Part shown: positions 33,780 through 42,958 of the stretch, piece after piece
Layout of the letters: every line of letters starts with the position of its first letter
Numbering within the stretch: the first letter of the stretch is position 1
Assembly: GCF_900104145.1 (NCBI RefSeq)
Contig: NZ_FNLB01000006.1
Location: forward strand, 455,001-519,000
Direction of reading: 5' to 3'
Source: Pseudovibrio sp. Tun.PSC04-5.I4
GTDB lineage: Bacteria; Pseudomonadota; Alphaproteobacteria; Rhizobiales; Stappiaceae
Length of the DNA: 64,000 bases
Program-made: the position numbers and the translations under genes
The notes under the pieces: generated by a model
What the model was told of the DNA's origin: nothing
What the model saw: the letters and a program-made list of their open reading frames with translations, nothing else
Databases searched by the model: none

Positions 33780-36089
33780 ATGACGGAAAAAAAACGCCCT
33801 ACCTCTGGCGAACTCGACGAACAAGCCCTTTTTTACCACGAGTATCCGCGCCCGGGTAAACTAGAGATCCAAGCTACTAAGCCACTCGGAAACCAACGAG
33901 ATTTGGCTTTGGCATACTCCCCGGGTGTTGCAGCGCCATGTCTCGCAATTGCAAAAGACCCGTCAAAGGCAGCTGATTACACTGCAAGGCAAAACCTTGT
34001 TGGTGTGATTTCCAACGGGACCGCCGTTCTTGGTCTCGGTGCGATTGGTCCGCTGGCATCCAAGCCTGTCATGGAAGGGAAAGCTGTTCTCTTCAAAAAA
34101 TTCGCAGGCATCGATGTTTTCGACATCGAGGTGGATGAAACCAACGTTGACAAGTTCGTCGATGCGATTTCTGTTCTTGAACCGACTTTCGGCGGGATCA
34201 ATCTGGAAGATATTAAAGCACCTGAGTGCTTTCAGATCGAGAAGCGCCTGCGCGAAAGAATGAATATCCCAGTTTTCCATGATGACCAGCACGGAACTGC
34301 AATTATTGTGGCAGCTGCTGTGCGCAATGGCATGGAGTTGGCTGGAAAAAAACTAGGCGATATCAAGGTAGTTGCTTCCGGTGCTGGTGCCGCCGCTCTG
34401 GCTTGTCTCAACCTTCTTGTTGCTTTGGGTGTTAAGCGTGAAAATATTTGGGTGACAGATATTGAAGGCGTCGTTTATGAAGGCCGCGAAAGCCTCATGG
34501 ATGAGTGGAAATCTGTTTTTGCCCAGAAGACCGACAAACGTACGTTGAACGATGTCATTGATGGCGCTGACGTTTTCCTTGGTCTTTCCGCAGCTGGCGT
34601 ACTGAAGGCGGAAATGGTCGCCAAAATGGCAAAACGCCCATTGGTGATGGCTCTTGCCAACCCGAATCCGGAAATTATGCCGGAAGATGCGTTAGCTGTT
34701 CGTGATGATGTCGTAATGTGTACTGGTCGCTCGGACTACCCGAACCAGGTCAATAACGTTCTGTGTTTCCCCCATATTTTCCGTGGTGCGTTGGACTGCG
34801 GAGCGACCACAATCAACGAAGAAATGAAGTTGGCGGCTGTTGAAGCAATCGCTGGTCTCGCACGCGAAGAGCCGACGGACGTAGTTGCCAAAGCCTACGG
34901 CGGTGTGGTTCACACGTTTGGTCCAAACTACCTGATCCCGTCTCCATTTGATAATCGCCTGATCCTTCGCATTGCACCCGCTGTTGCAAAAGTGGCAATG
35001 GAAACAGGCGTTGCGACCCGGCCGATAGAAAACTTCGACACCTACATGGATAAGCTGAACCGCTTCGTGTTCCGATCCGGCATGGTGATGAAGCCTATCA
35101 TCACGCAGGCAAAATCCGATAAGCAGCGTGTTATCTATGCCGATGGCGAAGACGAACGCGTTTTGCGTGCAGCGCAGGTGGTGATCGAAGAGGGGCTGGC
35201 AACTCCTATCCTCATAGGTCGTCCGCAAGTACTGGAAAACCGTTGTGAGCGCTTCGGTCTCCGCATTCGTCCAGGCAAAGACTTTGAGTTCGTAAATCCG
35301 GAAGATGATCCACGTTACCGCTCTTATGTTGATACATTAGTGGAGCTCGTGGGGCGCAAAGGTGTTACGCCGGAATCAGCCAGAACAATGGTGCGTACCA
35401 ACTCAACTGTGATTGGCGCTTTGGCTCTGCATCGTGGAGAAGCAGATGCGCTTATCACTGGTTTGGAAGGGCGTTTTGACAAGCATTTGCGTGATATTTC
35501 CAATATCATTGGTGTTGCTGATGGCGTAGAAGATTTCTCAACATTGTCTTTGCTGATTAATGCCAGCGGCACGTATTTCCTCGCAGATACCTACGTTACG
35601 GAGTGTCCATCTGCCGAGGAAGTTGCAGAAATCACTCATCTGGCATCTGAACAGATCAAACGCTTTGGTATTACACCGCGCGCTGCTCTGCTATCACATT
35701 CCAACTTTGGCTCCAGAACGTCTGCTACGGCAAAAAAGATGCAGGATGCTTTGCAGCTGATCTGGAAGCAGATCCCTGATCTTGAAGTAGAAGGTGAGAT
35801 GCATGGTGATGCTGCGTTGAAGCCAGAAATTTTGAAGCGCTATATGCCAGATGCGCATATCTCAGGCCCTGCAAACCTGTTGGTTTTCCCAACCTTGGAT
35901 GCCTCTAACATTGCGTTGAACCTTATCAAAGCGATGACGGATGCGCTTCATGTCGGCCCAATTCTGCTGGGTGCAAAGAAAACCGCACATATTATCACGC
36001 CATCCGTAACATCTCGCGGTATCGTGAATATGACGGCTCTGTCCGCAGTGGATGCGCAATGCCGTAAGGAAAACGCTGGCACTTGCTAA
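33780..36089 (+). CDS. maeB: NADP-dependent malic enzyme with phosphotransacetylase-like domain
   Basis: Oxidatively decarboxylates malate to pyruvate. At 769 residues it has the long MaeB layout: malic N-domain (to about 160, with the active-site block VFHDDQHGTAIIV at 165-177), NAD(P)-binding domain (about 180-400, with SGAGAAALACLNLL) and a C-terminal PTA-like regulatory domain (about 430-769). The C-domain senses acetyl-CoA in relatives. It is monocistronic, ending at a terminator at 36108. Confidence 0.95.
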   Translation: MTEKKRPTSGELDEQALFYHEYPRPGKLEIQATKPLGNQRDLALAYSPGVAAPCLAIAKDPSKAADYTARQNLVGVISNGTAVLGLGAIGPLASKPVMEGKAVLFKKFAGIDVFDIEVDETNVDKFVDAISVLEPTFGGINLEDIKAPECFQIEKRLRERMNIPVFHDDQHGTAIIVAAAVRNGMELAGKKLGDIKVVASGAGAAALACLNLLVALGVKRENIWVTDIEGVVYEGRESLMDEWKSVFAQKTDKRTLNDVIDGADVFLGLSAAGVLKAEMVAKMAKRPLVMALANPNPEIMPEDALAVRDDVVMCTGRSDYPNQVNNVLCFPHIFRGALDCGATTINEEMKLAAVEAIAGLAREEPTDVVAKAYGGVVHTFGPNYLIPSPFDNRLILRIAPAVAKVAMETGVATRPIENFDTYMDKLNRFVFRSGMVMKPIITQAKSDKQRVIYADGEDERVLRAAQVVIEEGLATPILIGRPQVLENRCERFGLRIRPGKDFEFVNPEDDPRYRSYVDTLVELVGRKGVTPESARTMVRTNSTVIGALALHRGEADALITGLEGRFDKHLRDISNIIGVADGVEDFSTLSLLINASGTYFLADTYVTECPSAEEVAEITHLASEQIKRFGITPRAALLSHSNFGSRTSATAKKMQDALQLIWKQIPDLEVEGEMHGDAALKPEILKRYMPDAHISGPANLLVFPTLDASNIALNLIKAMTDALHVGPILLGAKKTAHIITPSVTSRGIVNMTALSAVDAQCRKENAGTC

Positions 36090-36107
36090 GCGTCACACTG
36101 ATAGAAC

Positions 36108-36149
36108 AAACCCTTCGGCGGCTATGGGTCAATTTGGCCGCCGAGGTTT
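36108..36149 (+). terminator. Intrinsic terminator after maeB
   Basis: The stem TCGGCGGC / GCCGCCGA (core 36116-36122 with 36137-36143), extended by an AACC/GGTT pair across a bulge, ends in GGTTTTG. Confidence 0.75.
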
Positions 36150-36225
36150 TGTCAGCTTGAAATAGCATTCCCTACAAGGCATTCTGTCCGCATCGATTAG
36201 GTGTTTATATTACGGGGAGGGTGAT

Positions 36226-36720
36226 ATGAGCTTTTCTGAGGCGACGGGACGTCGTATTGATCGGCTGCTGGGCGAGTATGGCGAAAGCCATCAAAATCAT
36301 CAAAACAAAGCAATCCATTGGGTGTGTGTGCCGGTTATATTCTGGACTGTAACGGCTCTGTTTTGGTCTATCCCGACACCTGTTGGCATGGCAGAGATTT
36401 CGCCATGGCTCAACTGGTGTACGCTGGCATTGGGCCTGAGCGTGCTTTATTACCTATCTTTATCATTCACACTTGCGATTGGTATGGCAGTGTTTTCTGC
36501 TGTTATGGTCTGGGTTAATGTGACCTATCAGCAGTTAGGGTTTGGGATACCGCTCTGGCAAACTGCACTGGTAATCTTTGTTATGGCATGGGTTGGCCAA
36601 TTTATCGGCCATCATATTGAAGGGAAAAAACCATCCTTTTTCAAGGATGTGCAGTTCCTTTTGGTTGGACCTGCTTGGCTAATACATTTTATTTACAAAA
36701 AAATTGGCATTCCATATTAA
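36226..36720 (+). CDS. Mpo1-like (DUF962) membrane dioxygenase
   Basis: A 164-residue protein with four membrane helices. It has the family histidines: YGESHQNHQNKAIHWVCVP (His22, His25, His31) and GQFIGHHIEGKKPSFFKD (His129, His130). Yeast Mpo1 is an Fe2+-dependent dioxygenase that shortens 2-hydroxy fatty acids in phytosphingosine breakdown. The bacterial role is not known, and function by homology is inferred. GGGAGG lies upstream of ATG 36226. It is convergent with a 56-residue gene on the other strand. Confidence 0.85.
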   Translation: MSFSEATGRRIDRLLGEYGESHQNHQNKAIHWVCVPVIFWTVTALFWSIPTPVGMAEISPWLNWCTLALGLSVLYYLSLSFTLAIGMAVFSAVMVWVNVTYQQLGFGIPLWQTALVIFVMAWVGQFIGHHIEGKKPSFFKDVQFLLVGPAWLIHFIYKKIGIPY

Positions 36721-36737
36721 AAATTAAAACGCAGTCG

Positions 36738-36908
36738 TCAAGGCTGTGTTTTTTCTGGGTTGATGTAAACATCACCAATTTCACGAAGGTCCATGCGGCG
36801 CAAGTCTGGATGAGAGAGTGGGTCTGCGCAATAAGGTTTTGAATTACCTGTAGATTTTGGTTTGTGAGATGACTTGCCATTCAGCAGGCCCATCAGAAGA
36901 GATTTCAT
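36738..36908 (-). CDS. Small conserved-looking protein, 56 residues
   Basis: ATG 36908 to TGA 36738, with AAGGAA 6-7 nt upstream of the start; an in-frame ATG at 36914 is too close to that site. The product has a basic, Lys/Ser-rich first half and a C-terminal block DPLSHPDLRRMDLREIGDVY. This RM-x-x-RE-[IL]-x-D tail resembles those of short alphaproteobacterial proteins of unknown role. It holds one Cys and has no membrane segment. It is divergent from the LysR gene at 37016, which may or may not regulate it. Confidence 0.6.
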   Translation of the reverse strand: MKSLLMGLLNGKSSHKPKSTGNSKPYCADPLSHPDLRRMDLREIGDVYINPEKTQP

Positions 36909-37015
36909 TGTCATTTCCTTTGGTTTTGATGAGGCGACAATGCGCCATTTGCTTTAAGAGTGCTATCTGGAATAACTAAACCCCAGTTTAGAATTACTTC
37001 TCGGAACCGTACTCG

Positions 37016-37918
37016 ATGAAAAATCTCAGTCAGGTAAGTCTGGCAGGCCTACGTGTTGTTGAAGCTGTGGGCCGTTTGGGCTCACTCAAAAACGCATCAG
37101 AAGAGCTAGGTATCACGAGTGGTGCCATTAGCCAGCAATTGCACAAAACAGAGGATCAGTTGGGTCGTCCGCTCTTTTTGAGGGAGCCCGGTGGTTTAAA
37201 GTTGACAAACCTTGGAGAGGAAATCTGCAGGGGATTATCGCTTGGCCTCAAACAGATATCACAAGCTGTTGCGCTGGCCGATCGGGATAGAGAAGAAAGC
37301 CTGTTCCTCTCAGTTGCGCCGCTTCTGGCAGAAAAATGGTTGGTCTGGCGGTTAAAAAGCTTCATGGAGGCGAACCCGGATATCAATCTGAGGCTGGATG
37401 CCAACGACCAACTGATAAACCTCAACCATTCTGACGCGGATGCTTGCGTGCGGGTTCATAAAAGAGCGCCTGAAGATGTTTATTCTGAACGTCTCTGTGA
37501 GCATTTTATTTACCCGGTGTGCTCTCCAGAGGTCGCAAGTCGCCTTAAAGACCCGCAGGATCTACTGAGTGAAGGCGTCATTCGCGATTATAACTCCTAT
37601 TATAAATGGAGCGATTGGTTGGCCCCATTCGGGCTTAAGGAAAGCCAACTGCCTAAAGGCCACGGGTTCTCAAATGCATCGCTTTGCATGGATGCGGCCA
37701 TTGCCGGGCACGGTGTCTTTTTGGGGTGGGATACATTGGTCGCAAATGCAGTGAAACAAGGCCAACTGGTCATTCCGTTCAAGCATCGTTGCTCAACTGG
37801 CCGCTTCTATTGGTTCATCTGTCGGGAAGGTGCGCTGCGCAATCAAAGCGTTAGAAAACTTAGAGATTGGCTGAAAGAAGAAATCGCTCAAACAGCCGTT
37901 GAGTATGAAAATCTCTGA
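37016..37918 (+). CDS. LysR-family transcriptional regulator (GcvA-like)
   Basis: 300 residues with an N-terminal winged helix-turn-helix (LGSLKNASEELGITSGAISQ, residues 21-40) and a periplasmic-binding-protein-like effector domain. The sequence style (GLRVVEAVGRLGSLKNASEEL, and WSDWLAPFG in the effector domain) is that of the GcvA/AmpR subgroup. Target and ligand are unknown. It is divergent from the 56-residue gene ending at 36908, and their shared 107-nt gap is a candidate operator region. Confidence 0.9.
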   Translation: MKNLSQVSLAGLRVVEAVGRLGSLKNASEELGITSGAISQQLHKTEDQLGRPLFLREPGGLKLTNLGEEICRGLSLGLKQISQAVALADRDREESLFLSVAPLLAEKWLVWRLKSFMEANPDINLRLDANDQLINLNHSDADACVRVHKRAPEDVYSERLCEHFIYPVCSPEVASRLKDPQDLLSEGVIRDYNSYYKWSDWLAPFGLKESQLPKGHGFSNASLCMDAAIAGHGVFLGWDTLVANAVKQGQLVIPFKHRCSTGRFYWFICREGALRNQSVRKLRDWLKEEIAQTAVEYENL

Positions 37919-37932
37919 CGTCGTGAATTCAA

Positions 37933-37965
37933 AAAGCCCGGCCACTCTAAAGAGCACCGGGCTTT
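37933..37965. terminator. Bidirectional intrinsic terminator (lysR / glyS)
   Basis: AAAGCCCGG (37933-37941) pairs perfectly with CCGGGCTTT (37957-37965), with an inner CTCT/AGAG helix. A and T tracts flank both sides, so it can serve the convergent LysR gene and glyS. Confidence 0.85.
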
Positions 37966-37985
37966 AAAATTTCTATAAGGCTGGA

Positions 37986-40223
37986 TTAACCTGAGATTTT
38001 GGAGAAATCAGCAACCTGATGAACCGCTGCGCGGATTTCAGAGAGGATCTTCAGGCGGTTCTCACGAACTTCAGCCTTTTCCGCATTCACATGAATGTTC
38101 TCAAAGAAGCCATCCACTGGGCCGCGTAGTTTCGCCAAAGCACCCATTGCACTACCGTAATCCGCAGCTTCAACAAGTGGCTTGATCTCAATTAAAACAT
38201 CATTCAGAGCGCTGACAAGGTCTTTTTCGGCCTGTTCTTCCAGCAGAGCAGCGTCAGGTTTGCCTTCAAAGGCTTTGCCGTCTTTCTTCTCTTCCGCACG
38301 CAAAATGTTTGCAGCACGCTTGTAACCAGCCAGAAGGTTTGCTCCATCTTCAGAGCCAAGCAGAGCAGTCAAAGCTTCAGCCTGTTTCACGATCAACAGT
38401 AGATCATCCTGACCGCCAACAGCCAGTACGGCATCAATCATATCATGACGCACGCCTTTGTCTTTCAAGACGACCTTCAGACGCTCCGCAAAGAAGCTCA
38501 TCAGATCATCGATAAGACCGACTTCCAATGAGGTCTCAGGAATCTTGTCTGAAACATTGGCCAGAACAACATCAGCAGCCTTGGAGACCATGGCAAATAT
38601 GTCTTTAACAACACTTTCGCCAGCTTCACCCTTGCCAATGAATGGCAAGTCAGACAGGGCGCTCTCACCACGGGCAGCTGCAATGTCAGCAAGGTTACGG
38701 CGCAGGCTTTGAACAAGTACATCACGCAATGGCAAGCGTAAATTGTTGTCTAAAATGAGCCGGATCACACCAAGGGCAGCACGGCGCAGTGCAAATGGAT
38801 CTTTAGAGCCGGTTGGCTTCTCGTCAATCGCCCAGAACCCAGCAAGAATGTCCAGCTTGTCAGCAAGAGCAACAGCGATGGAAACAGGTGCACTTGGAAC
38901 ATCATCGGATGCGCCTGCTGGCTTGTAGTGGTCTTCAATCGCCTGAGCAACAGCAGGTTCTTCACCCTGCGCTTCAGCATAGTAACGACCCATTAGCCCC
39001 TGAAGTTCAGTGAACTCAAAGACCATTGCTGAGACGAGATCAGCTTTTGCCAGATGAGCGGCACGTTTGGTCTGCTCAACATCAGCACCAACAAGTGGCG
39101 CGATTTCGGCAGCCAAGCGTTCCAGACGTTCAACGCGAGCGGCAACAGTACCCAGCTTCTCATGGAACACGATGTTCTGAAGCTTGGAAACGTTGCTTTC
39201 CAGCTGGGTTTTGAGATCAGTTTCCCAGAAGAATTTCGCATCGGAAAGGCGTGCGGAAACAACCTTCTCGTTACCGGCTATGATCGTGCTACCGCCGTCT
39301 TTGGCAACGATGTTTGCTGTCAGCGCAAACTTGTTGGAAAGGCTGGAGTTGGCAGGATCACGCAACACAAAGTTTTTCTGGTTCACTTTAATCGTGAGCT
39401 GAATGACTTCGTCCGGCAGCTTTAGGAAGCTTTCGTCGTAAGAACCAATGAGAACAGTAGGCCATTCGTTAAGGCCAGCCACTTCTTCCAAAAGGCCTGC
39501 ATCTTCAACCAGCTCAAGGCCAAGAGCCATTGCAGCATTCTTGGCATCGGTGTCGATGATGTCTTTACGGCGGTCTGCATCCAGAACAACCTTAGCGGCT
39601 TCCAGCTTGGACATGTAGTCTGCAAGGCGGCGCACTTCGATTGCATCCGGCGCCATGAAACGGTGACCATATGTGGTCTTGCCAGATACAATGCCGTCAA
39701 CTTCAAACGGCACAACTTCAGGCTCTTCCGTCTCAGGACCGAAGGTACAAACAACTGAATGCAGCGGGCGTACCCAACGCAGGCTACCAGAGCCCCAGCG
39801 CTGGGATTTTGGCCATGGGAAGTTGCGAATGATGCCAGGCATCACATCAGCAACAATGTCCTCAGTTTTGCGGCCAGCTTTCTCAATCACAGCGACGTAG
39901 AAATCACCTTTTTTCGGGTCATTGTGGACGTCTGCTTCATCAATTGAAGAAAAACCTGCACCGCGAAGGAAACCCGCCAACGCTTTTTCGGGCGCGCCAA
40001 CGCGCGGCCCTTTGCGTTCTTCACGTGTTGCTTTGGATGCTGCAGGAAGGCCAGCAATGTGCAATGCCAGACGACGCGGTGTGGCATAGGCTTTAGCGCC
40101 TTCATACGTCACACCTGCATCAACAAGAGCATTGGTGAGGAGGGATTTTAAATCCTCCGCCGCACGACGTTGCATACGAGCGGGAATTTCCTCGCTAAAG
40201 AGTTCGAGGAGAAGATCGGGCAT
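37986..40223 (-). CDS. glyS: Glycyl-tRNA synthetase beta subunit
   Basis: Beta chain of the heterotetrameric glycyl-tRNA synthetase, 745 residues. It begins MPDLLLELFSEEIPARMQRR and holds KSQRWGSGSLRWVRPLHSVV, an HD-like central region and a C-terminal anticodon-binding domain. It needs GlyQ, encoded 2.7 kb upstream on the same strand. The two genes are separated by a GH3 glucosidase gene with its own flanking signals, an unusual arrangement. Confidence 0.95.
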   Translation of the reverse strand: MPDLLLELFSEEIPARMQRRAAEDLKSLLTNALVDAGVTYEGAKAYATPRRLALHIAGLPAASKATREERKGPRVGAPEKALAGFLRGAGFSSIDEADVHNDPKKGDFYVAVIEKAGRKTEDIVADVMPGIIRNFPWPKSQRWGSGSLRWVRPLHSVVCTFGPETEEPEVVPFEVDGIVSGKTTYGHRFMAPDAIEVRRLADYMSKLEAAKVVLDADRRKDIIDTDAKNAAMALGLELVEDAGLLEEVAGLNEWPTVLIGSYDESFLKLPDEVIQLTIKVNQKNFVLRDPANSSLSNKFALTANIVAKDGGSTIIAGNEKVVSARLSDAKFFWETDLKTQLESNVSKLQNIVFHEKLGTVAARVERLERLAAEIAPLVGADVEQTKRAAHLAKADLVSAMVFEFTELQGLMGRYYAEAQGEEPAVAQAIEDHYKPAGASDDVPSAPVSIAVALADKLDILAGFWAIDEKPTGSKDPFALRRAALGVIRLILDNNLRLPLRDVLVQSLRRNLADIAAARGESALSDLPFIGKGEAGESVVKDIFAMVSKAADVVLANVSDKIPETSLEVGLIDDLMSFFAERLKVVLKDKGVRHDMIDAVLAVGGQDDLLLIVKQAEALTALLGSEDGANLLAGYKRAANILRAEEKKDGKAFEGKPDAALLEEQAEKDLVSALNDVLIEIKPLVEAADYGSAMGALAKLRGPVDGFFENIHVNAEKAEVRENRLKILSEIRAAVHQVADFSKISG

Positions 40224-40427
40224 TGGAGAACGACGCCTTTAACTGGTCAATCAATCGCGAATTCTGGATTGCTTAGTGCCTAGCAATAGTAAAGGACATT
40301 GTCACCCCCATCAGGCATGCGAACACTGTTATTGAGCAAAAAACGCGGCATCAACACCTGCCATCAACAGGGGTGTGTACAGTGCAAGCTGTTTCGCTAT
40401 GCATCAACGTATCGAGCAGACACTCGA

Positions 40428-42704
40428 TCAGACTGACACAACGGAGACTTTCGCCGCACTCCCACTCAGGTTTAATTGCGCCTGGATCTCATTGTGATCA
40501 TGACTTGAACCGCCCACAATCACATCATAAGCAATGCGCTCAACAACCATCTGGTTGCTTTGAGTATCAAAGATCGCAAGTTCTTCCAGTGGTATGGACA
40601 GGTCGGTGATAATGCTTTCTCCAGCCTGGATCGTGAGCCGCTTAAAGCCTTTTAGTTCTCGTGGTGCTCGCTCCACAGAAGATCCTATCGGCGCAATGTA
40701 AACCTGCGCCACTTCATCGGCTGTCCTATCGCCCGTATTCGTCACGATGAATTGCACACGGATATTGCCGTTTTGCAGTGTCTCTGGTGGAGTAACCAAC
40801 AAGTCAGCGTAGGTAAATTGGGTGTAGGACAGGCCATACCCAAACGGATAGGCCGGTGTTACACCATCCCAATCCAGCTTCCGGTAACCGTGCCACATAT
40901 CGTAGATCACCTTGCGGGCATTGCGATCAAAGTCCGGCAGATCAGCTTCACGCCGAGGAATGACAAAGGGCAGCTTCCCACTTGGTGAGATTTCGCCGGA
41001 AAGAACACGGGCAAGCGCCGTTCCACCTTCCATACCTGGATACCACAGCAATACAATCGCAGCCGGTTTGTCCTGCCACTCGTTCATGATGATCGTACCG
41101 CCACCCATCACCACAACAACGCAGTTGGAATTCACCGCACATACCTTTTCAATCAACTCCACGTCATGTGGTGGCAATCGCAGGTTTTCTCGATCCCCAG
41201 CTCCGTATCCGTCCTCTGTTCTTTGAGAGGCTTTGGGTAGTCCGGCAGATCCACCGCCTCCAAAGGCGCGCAGAAACTGAGAGGCCACCTGCGCTTCTTC
41301 GCGATTGCGCGGTTGAGGCAGAACCTGATGGAATTGAGCCGCTAAATCAGAAGGGACATGCTCGCCCTCCCATAAATGGTCATAGCCAACAACTAGGACA
41401 ACAGCGTCCGCACGTTTTGCGATCTGAACGGCTTTGTTGATGTTCTGGCCTCTGTCCTGCCAGATATCCAGCTTGTGCTTGTAATAGGTTCTAAGGCCAG
41501 CCAAAGGCGTAATGACATGTGTCGGCTGTGTATCACTGGTGCCTTTGTCGCCCGTGTTTGCAACGCTTGCCAAGCGACCAATAACCCCAAGCGATTTGAT
41601 GTCCTTGAAGGGAAGGAGGCCAGCGTCATTTTTCAAAAGGACAATAGATTTTTCCGCAGCCTCTTGCGCCACTTTACGAAATTCAGAGCACCCAACCAGT
41701 TTCTTCTGGTAGTCGCCTTTGTGCAGATGCCTCAGTTGTTGCAGGATAAGTCGATAACAAGCGTCCTCCAATGAGGTCTCATCCAACTCGCCCGTATTGA
41801 GAGCGTCTTCAAGTTTCTGGTGGAAGTGCAACTGAAACGGCATCTCAAGATCAAGTCCGGCTAGAGCTGCGGCCTTGCCATCGCGAATCCCGAAAATAAA
41901 GTCGCTAAGGACGAACCCCTCAAAGCCCCAGTCTTCTTTTAATAGTCCGCTGAGTAGCTCTTTGTTATGTCCGCATAACTCGCCATTTATGGAACTGTAG
42001 GATGTCATGACAGCCGCAACACCAGCGTCGACGGCCTTTCTAAAATGTGGGAGGTAGATCTCGTGAAGAGCCCGCTTGCCCACGGTCACATTCAGGGACA
42101 GTTTGGAATGCTCCATGGACGCAAGGGCAAAATTCTTCGCGCACGCCATCGCATGCTGCTGCACACCGCGAATAAGAGCTGTTCCCATTTCGCCGATTAA
42201 ATAGCTGTCTTCACCGTAAGATTCCTGCGCGCGCCCCCAAGCTGGATGACGCATTAGGTTGAGGGCAACGCCACCAAACAGCGTCCCGCCTAACGCGCGC
42301 ATCTCATATCCCATAACAGAGCCGATCCGTTCTTCCAGCTCTGGATCGAAAGTCGCCGCCCGCGCAATCGTGGTTGGAAAAGTTGTTGCGCCCTTCAGGA
42401 CGATCCCGCGAGACCCATCTGTGAAATGAATGCCGGGCAGGTGATGTTCTGGCAATGCGCCAGCTGACCATGGAAAGCTATTGTAGCCACTGCTCATCAT
42501 GTCGCTCAAACCGGGCCAGAATGAAATATCTCCATCACGCATCGCTAGTTTGTCTGCACGGTTGAGGCGGGAAACGATGGCCTGCGCAATTTGCTCATCG
42601 CTCAACTTTGGACGCGCCGAAACCGCAGAAACTTCACTTGGCTTCGGATTGGGAGAGACAACAGCGCTGTCATTTTCAAGAGCCTCGACACTATCAGCAG
42701 TCAT
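40428..42704 (-). CDS. Glycoside hydrolase family 3 beta-glucosidase-like protein
   Basis: 758 residues from ATG 42704 (42734 is an alternative). Domain order is the GH3 N-terminal barrel (about 55-320), GH3 C-terminal domain (about 370-610) and fibronectin III-like domain (about 660-740). The catalytic nucleophile is Asp268 in GFVLSDFIFGIRDG, and GIHFTDGSRGIVLKG is typical. In the usual Lys-His substrate pair the His is Asn here (CAKNFALASMEHSK). No signal peptide is visible, so it is likely cytosolic and acts on imported glucosides. It lies between glyQ and glyS, after the glyQ terminator. Confidence 0.88.
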   Translation of the reverse strand: MTADSVEALENDSAVVSPNPKPSEVSAVSARPKLSDEQIAQAIVSRLNRADKLAMRDGDISFWPGLSDMMSSGYNSFPWSAGALPEHHLPGIHFTDGSRGIVLKGATTFPTTIARAATFDPELEERIGSVMGYEMRALGGTLFGGVALNLMRHPAWGRAQESYGEDSYLIGEMGTALIRGVQQHAMACAKNFALASMEHSKLSLNVTVGKRALHEIYLPHFRKAVDAGVAAVMTSYSSINGELCGHNKELLSGLLKEDWGFEGFVLSDFIFGIRDGKAAALAGLDLEMPFQLHFHQKLEDALNTGELDETSLEDACYRLILQQLRHLHKGDYQKKLVGCSEFRKVAQEAAEKSIVLLKNDAGLLPFKDIKSLGVIGRLASVANTGDKGTSDTQPTHVITPLAGLRTYYKHKLDIWQDRGQNINKAVQIAKRADAVVLVVGYDHLWEGEHVPSDLAAQFHQVLPQPRNREEAQVASQFLRAFGGGGSAGLPKASQRTEDGYGAGDRENLRLPPHDVELIEKVCAVNSNCVVVVMGGGTIIMNEWQDKPAAIVLLWYPGMEGGTALARVLSGEISPSGKLPFVIPRREADLPDFDRNARKVIYDMWHGYRKLDWDGVTPAYPFGYGLSYTQFTYADLLVTPPETLQNGNIRVQFIVTNTGDRTADEVAQVYIAPIGSSVERAPRELKGFKRLTIQAGESIITDLSIPLEELAIFDTQSNQMVVERIAYDVIVGGSSHDHNEIQAQLNLSGSAAKVSVVSV

Positions 42705-42897
42705 GGAAAGGAAAACTCCGCGAATACACCCCATTTGGATCAGCGGAAGGATACGCAGGCAGCTGGCAACGGGGATTTAAACGACATAACCCAACAAGGG
42801 ATTGGAGTAATCGTTATCCAATAGGTGCAGCAGAAAGGAAACCTGCGGATTCTCAGCAGGGATGTTTCAAGGAGTCAGGAGGCAAAGCTTGGAGAAC

Positions 42898-42931
42898 ACA
42901 AAAAATGCCGAGACATTTCTGCCCCGGCATT
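42898..42931 (-). terminator. Intrinsic terminator after glyQ
   Basis: On the minus strand the 7-bp stem AATGCCG / CGGCATT (42925-42931 with 42904-42910) is followed by TTTTT. It lies 28 nt after the glyQ stop and separates glyQ from the GH3 gene. Confidence 0.85.
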
Positions 42932-42958
42932 CAAAAAAGAACTGAGCATGCTCAATCA

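Noticed and set aside
40405..40430. Short palindrome (ATCGAG/CTCGAT) just after the GH3 stop
   Set aside because: Only 6 bp and without a T tract on either strand, so not called a terminator.
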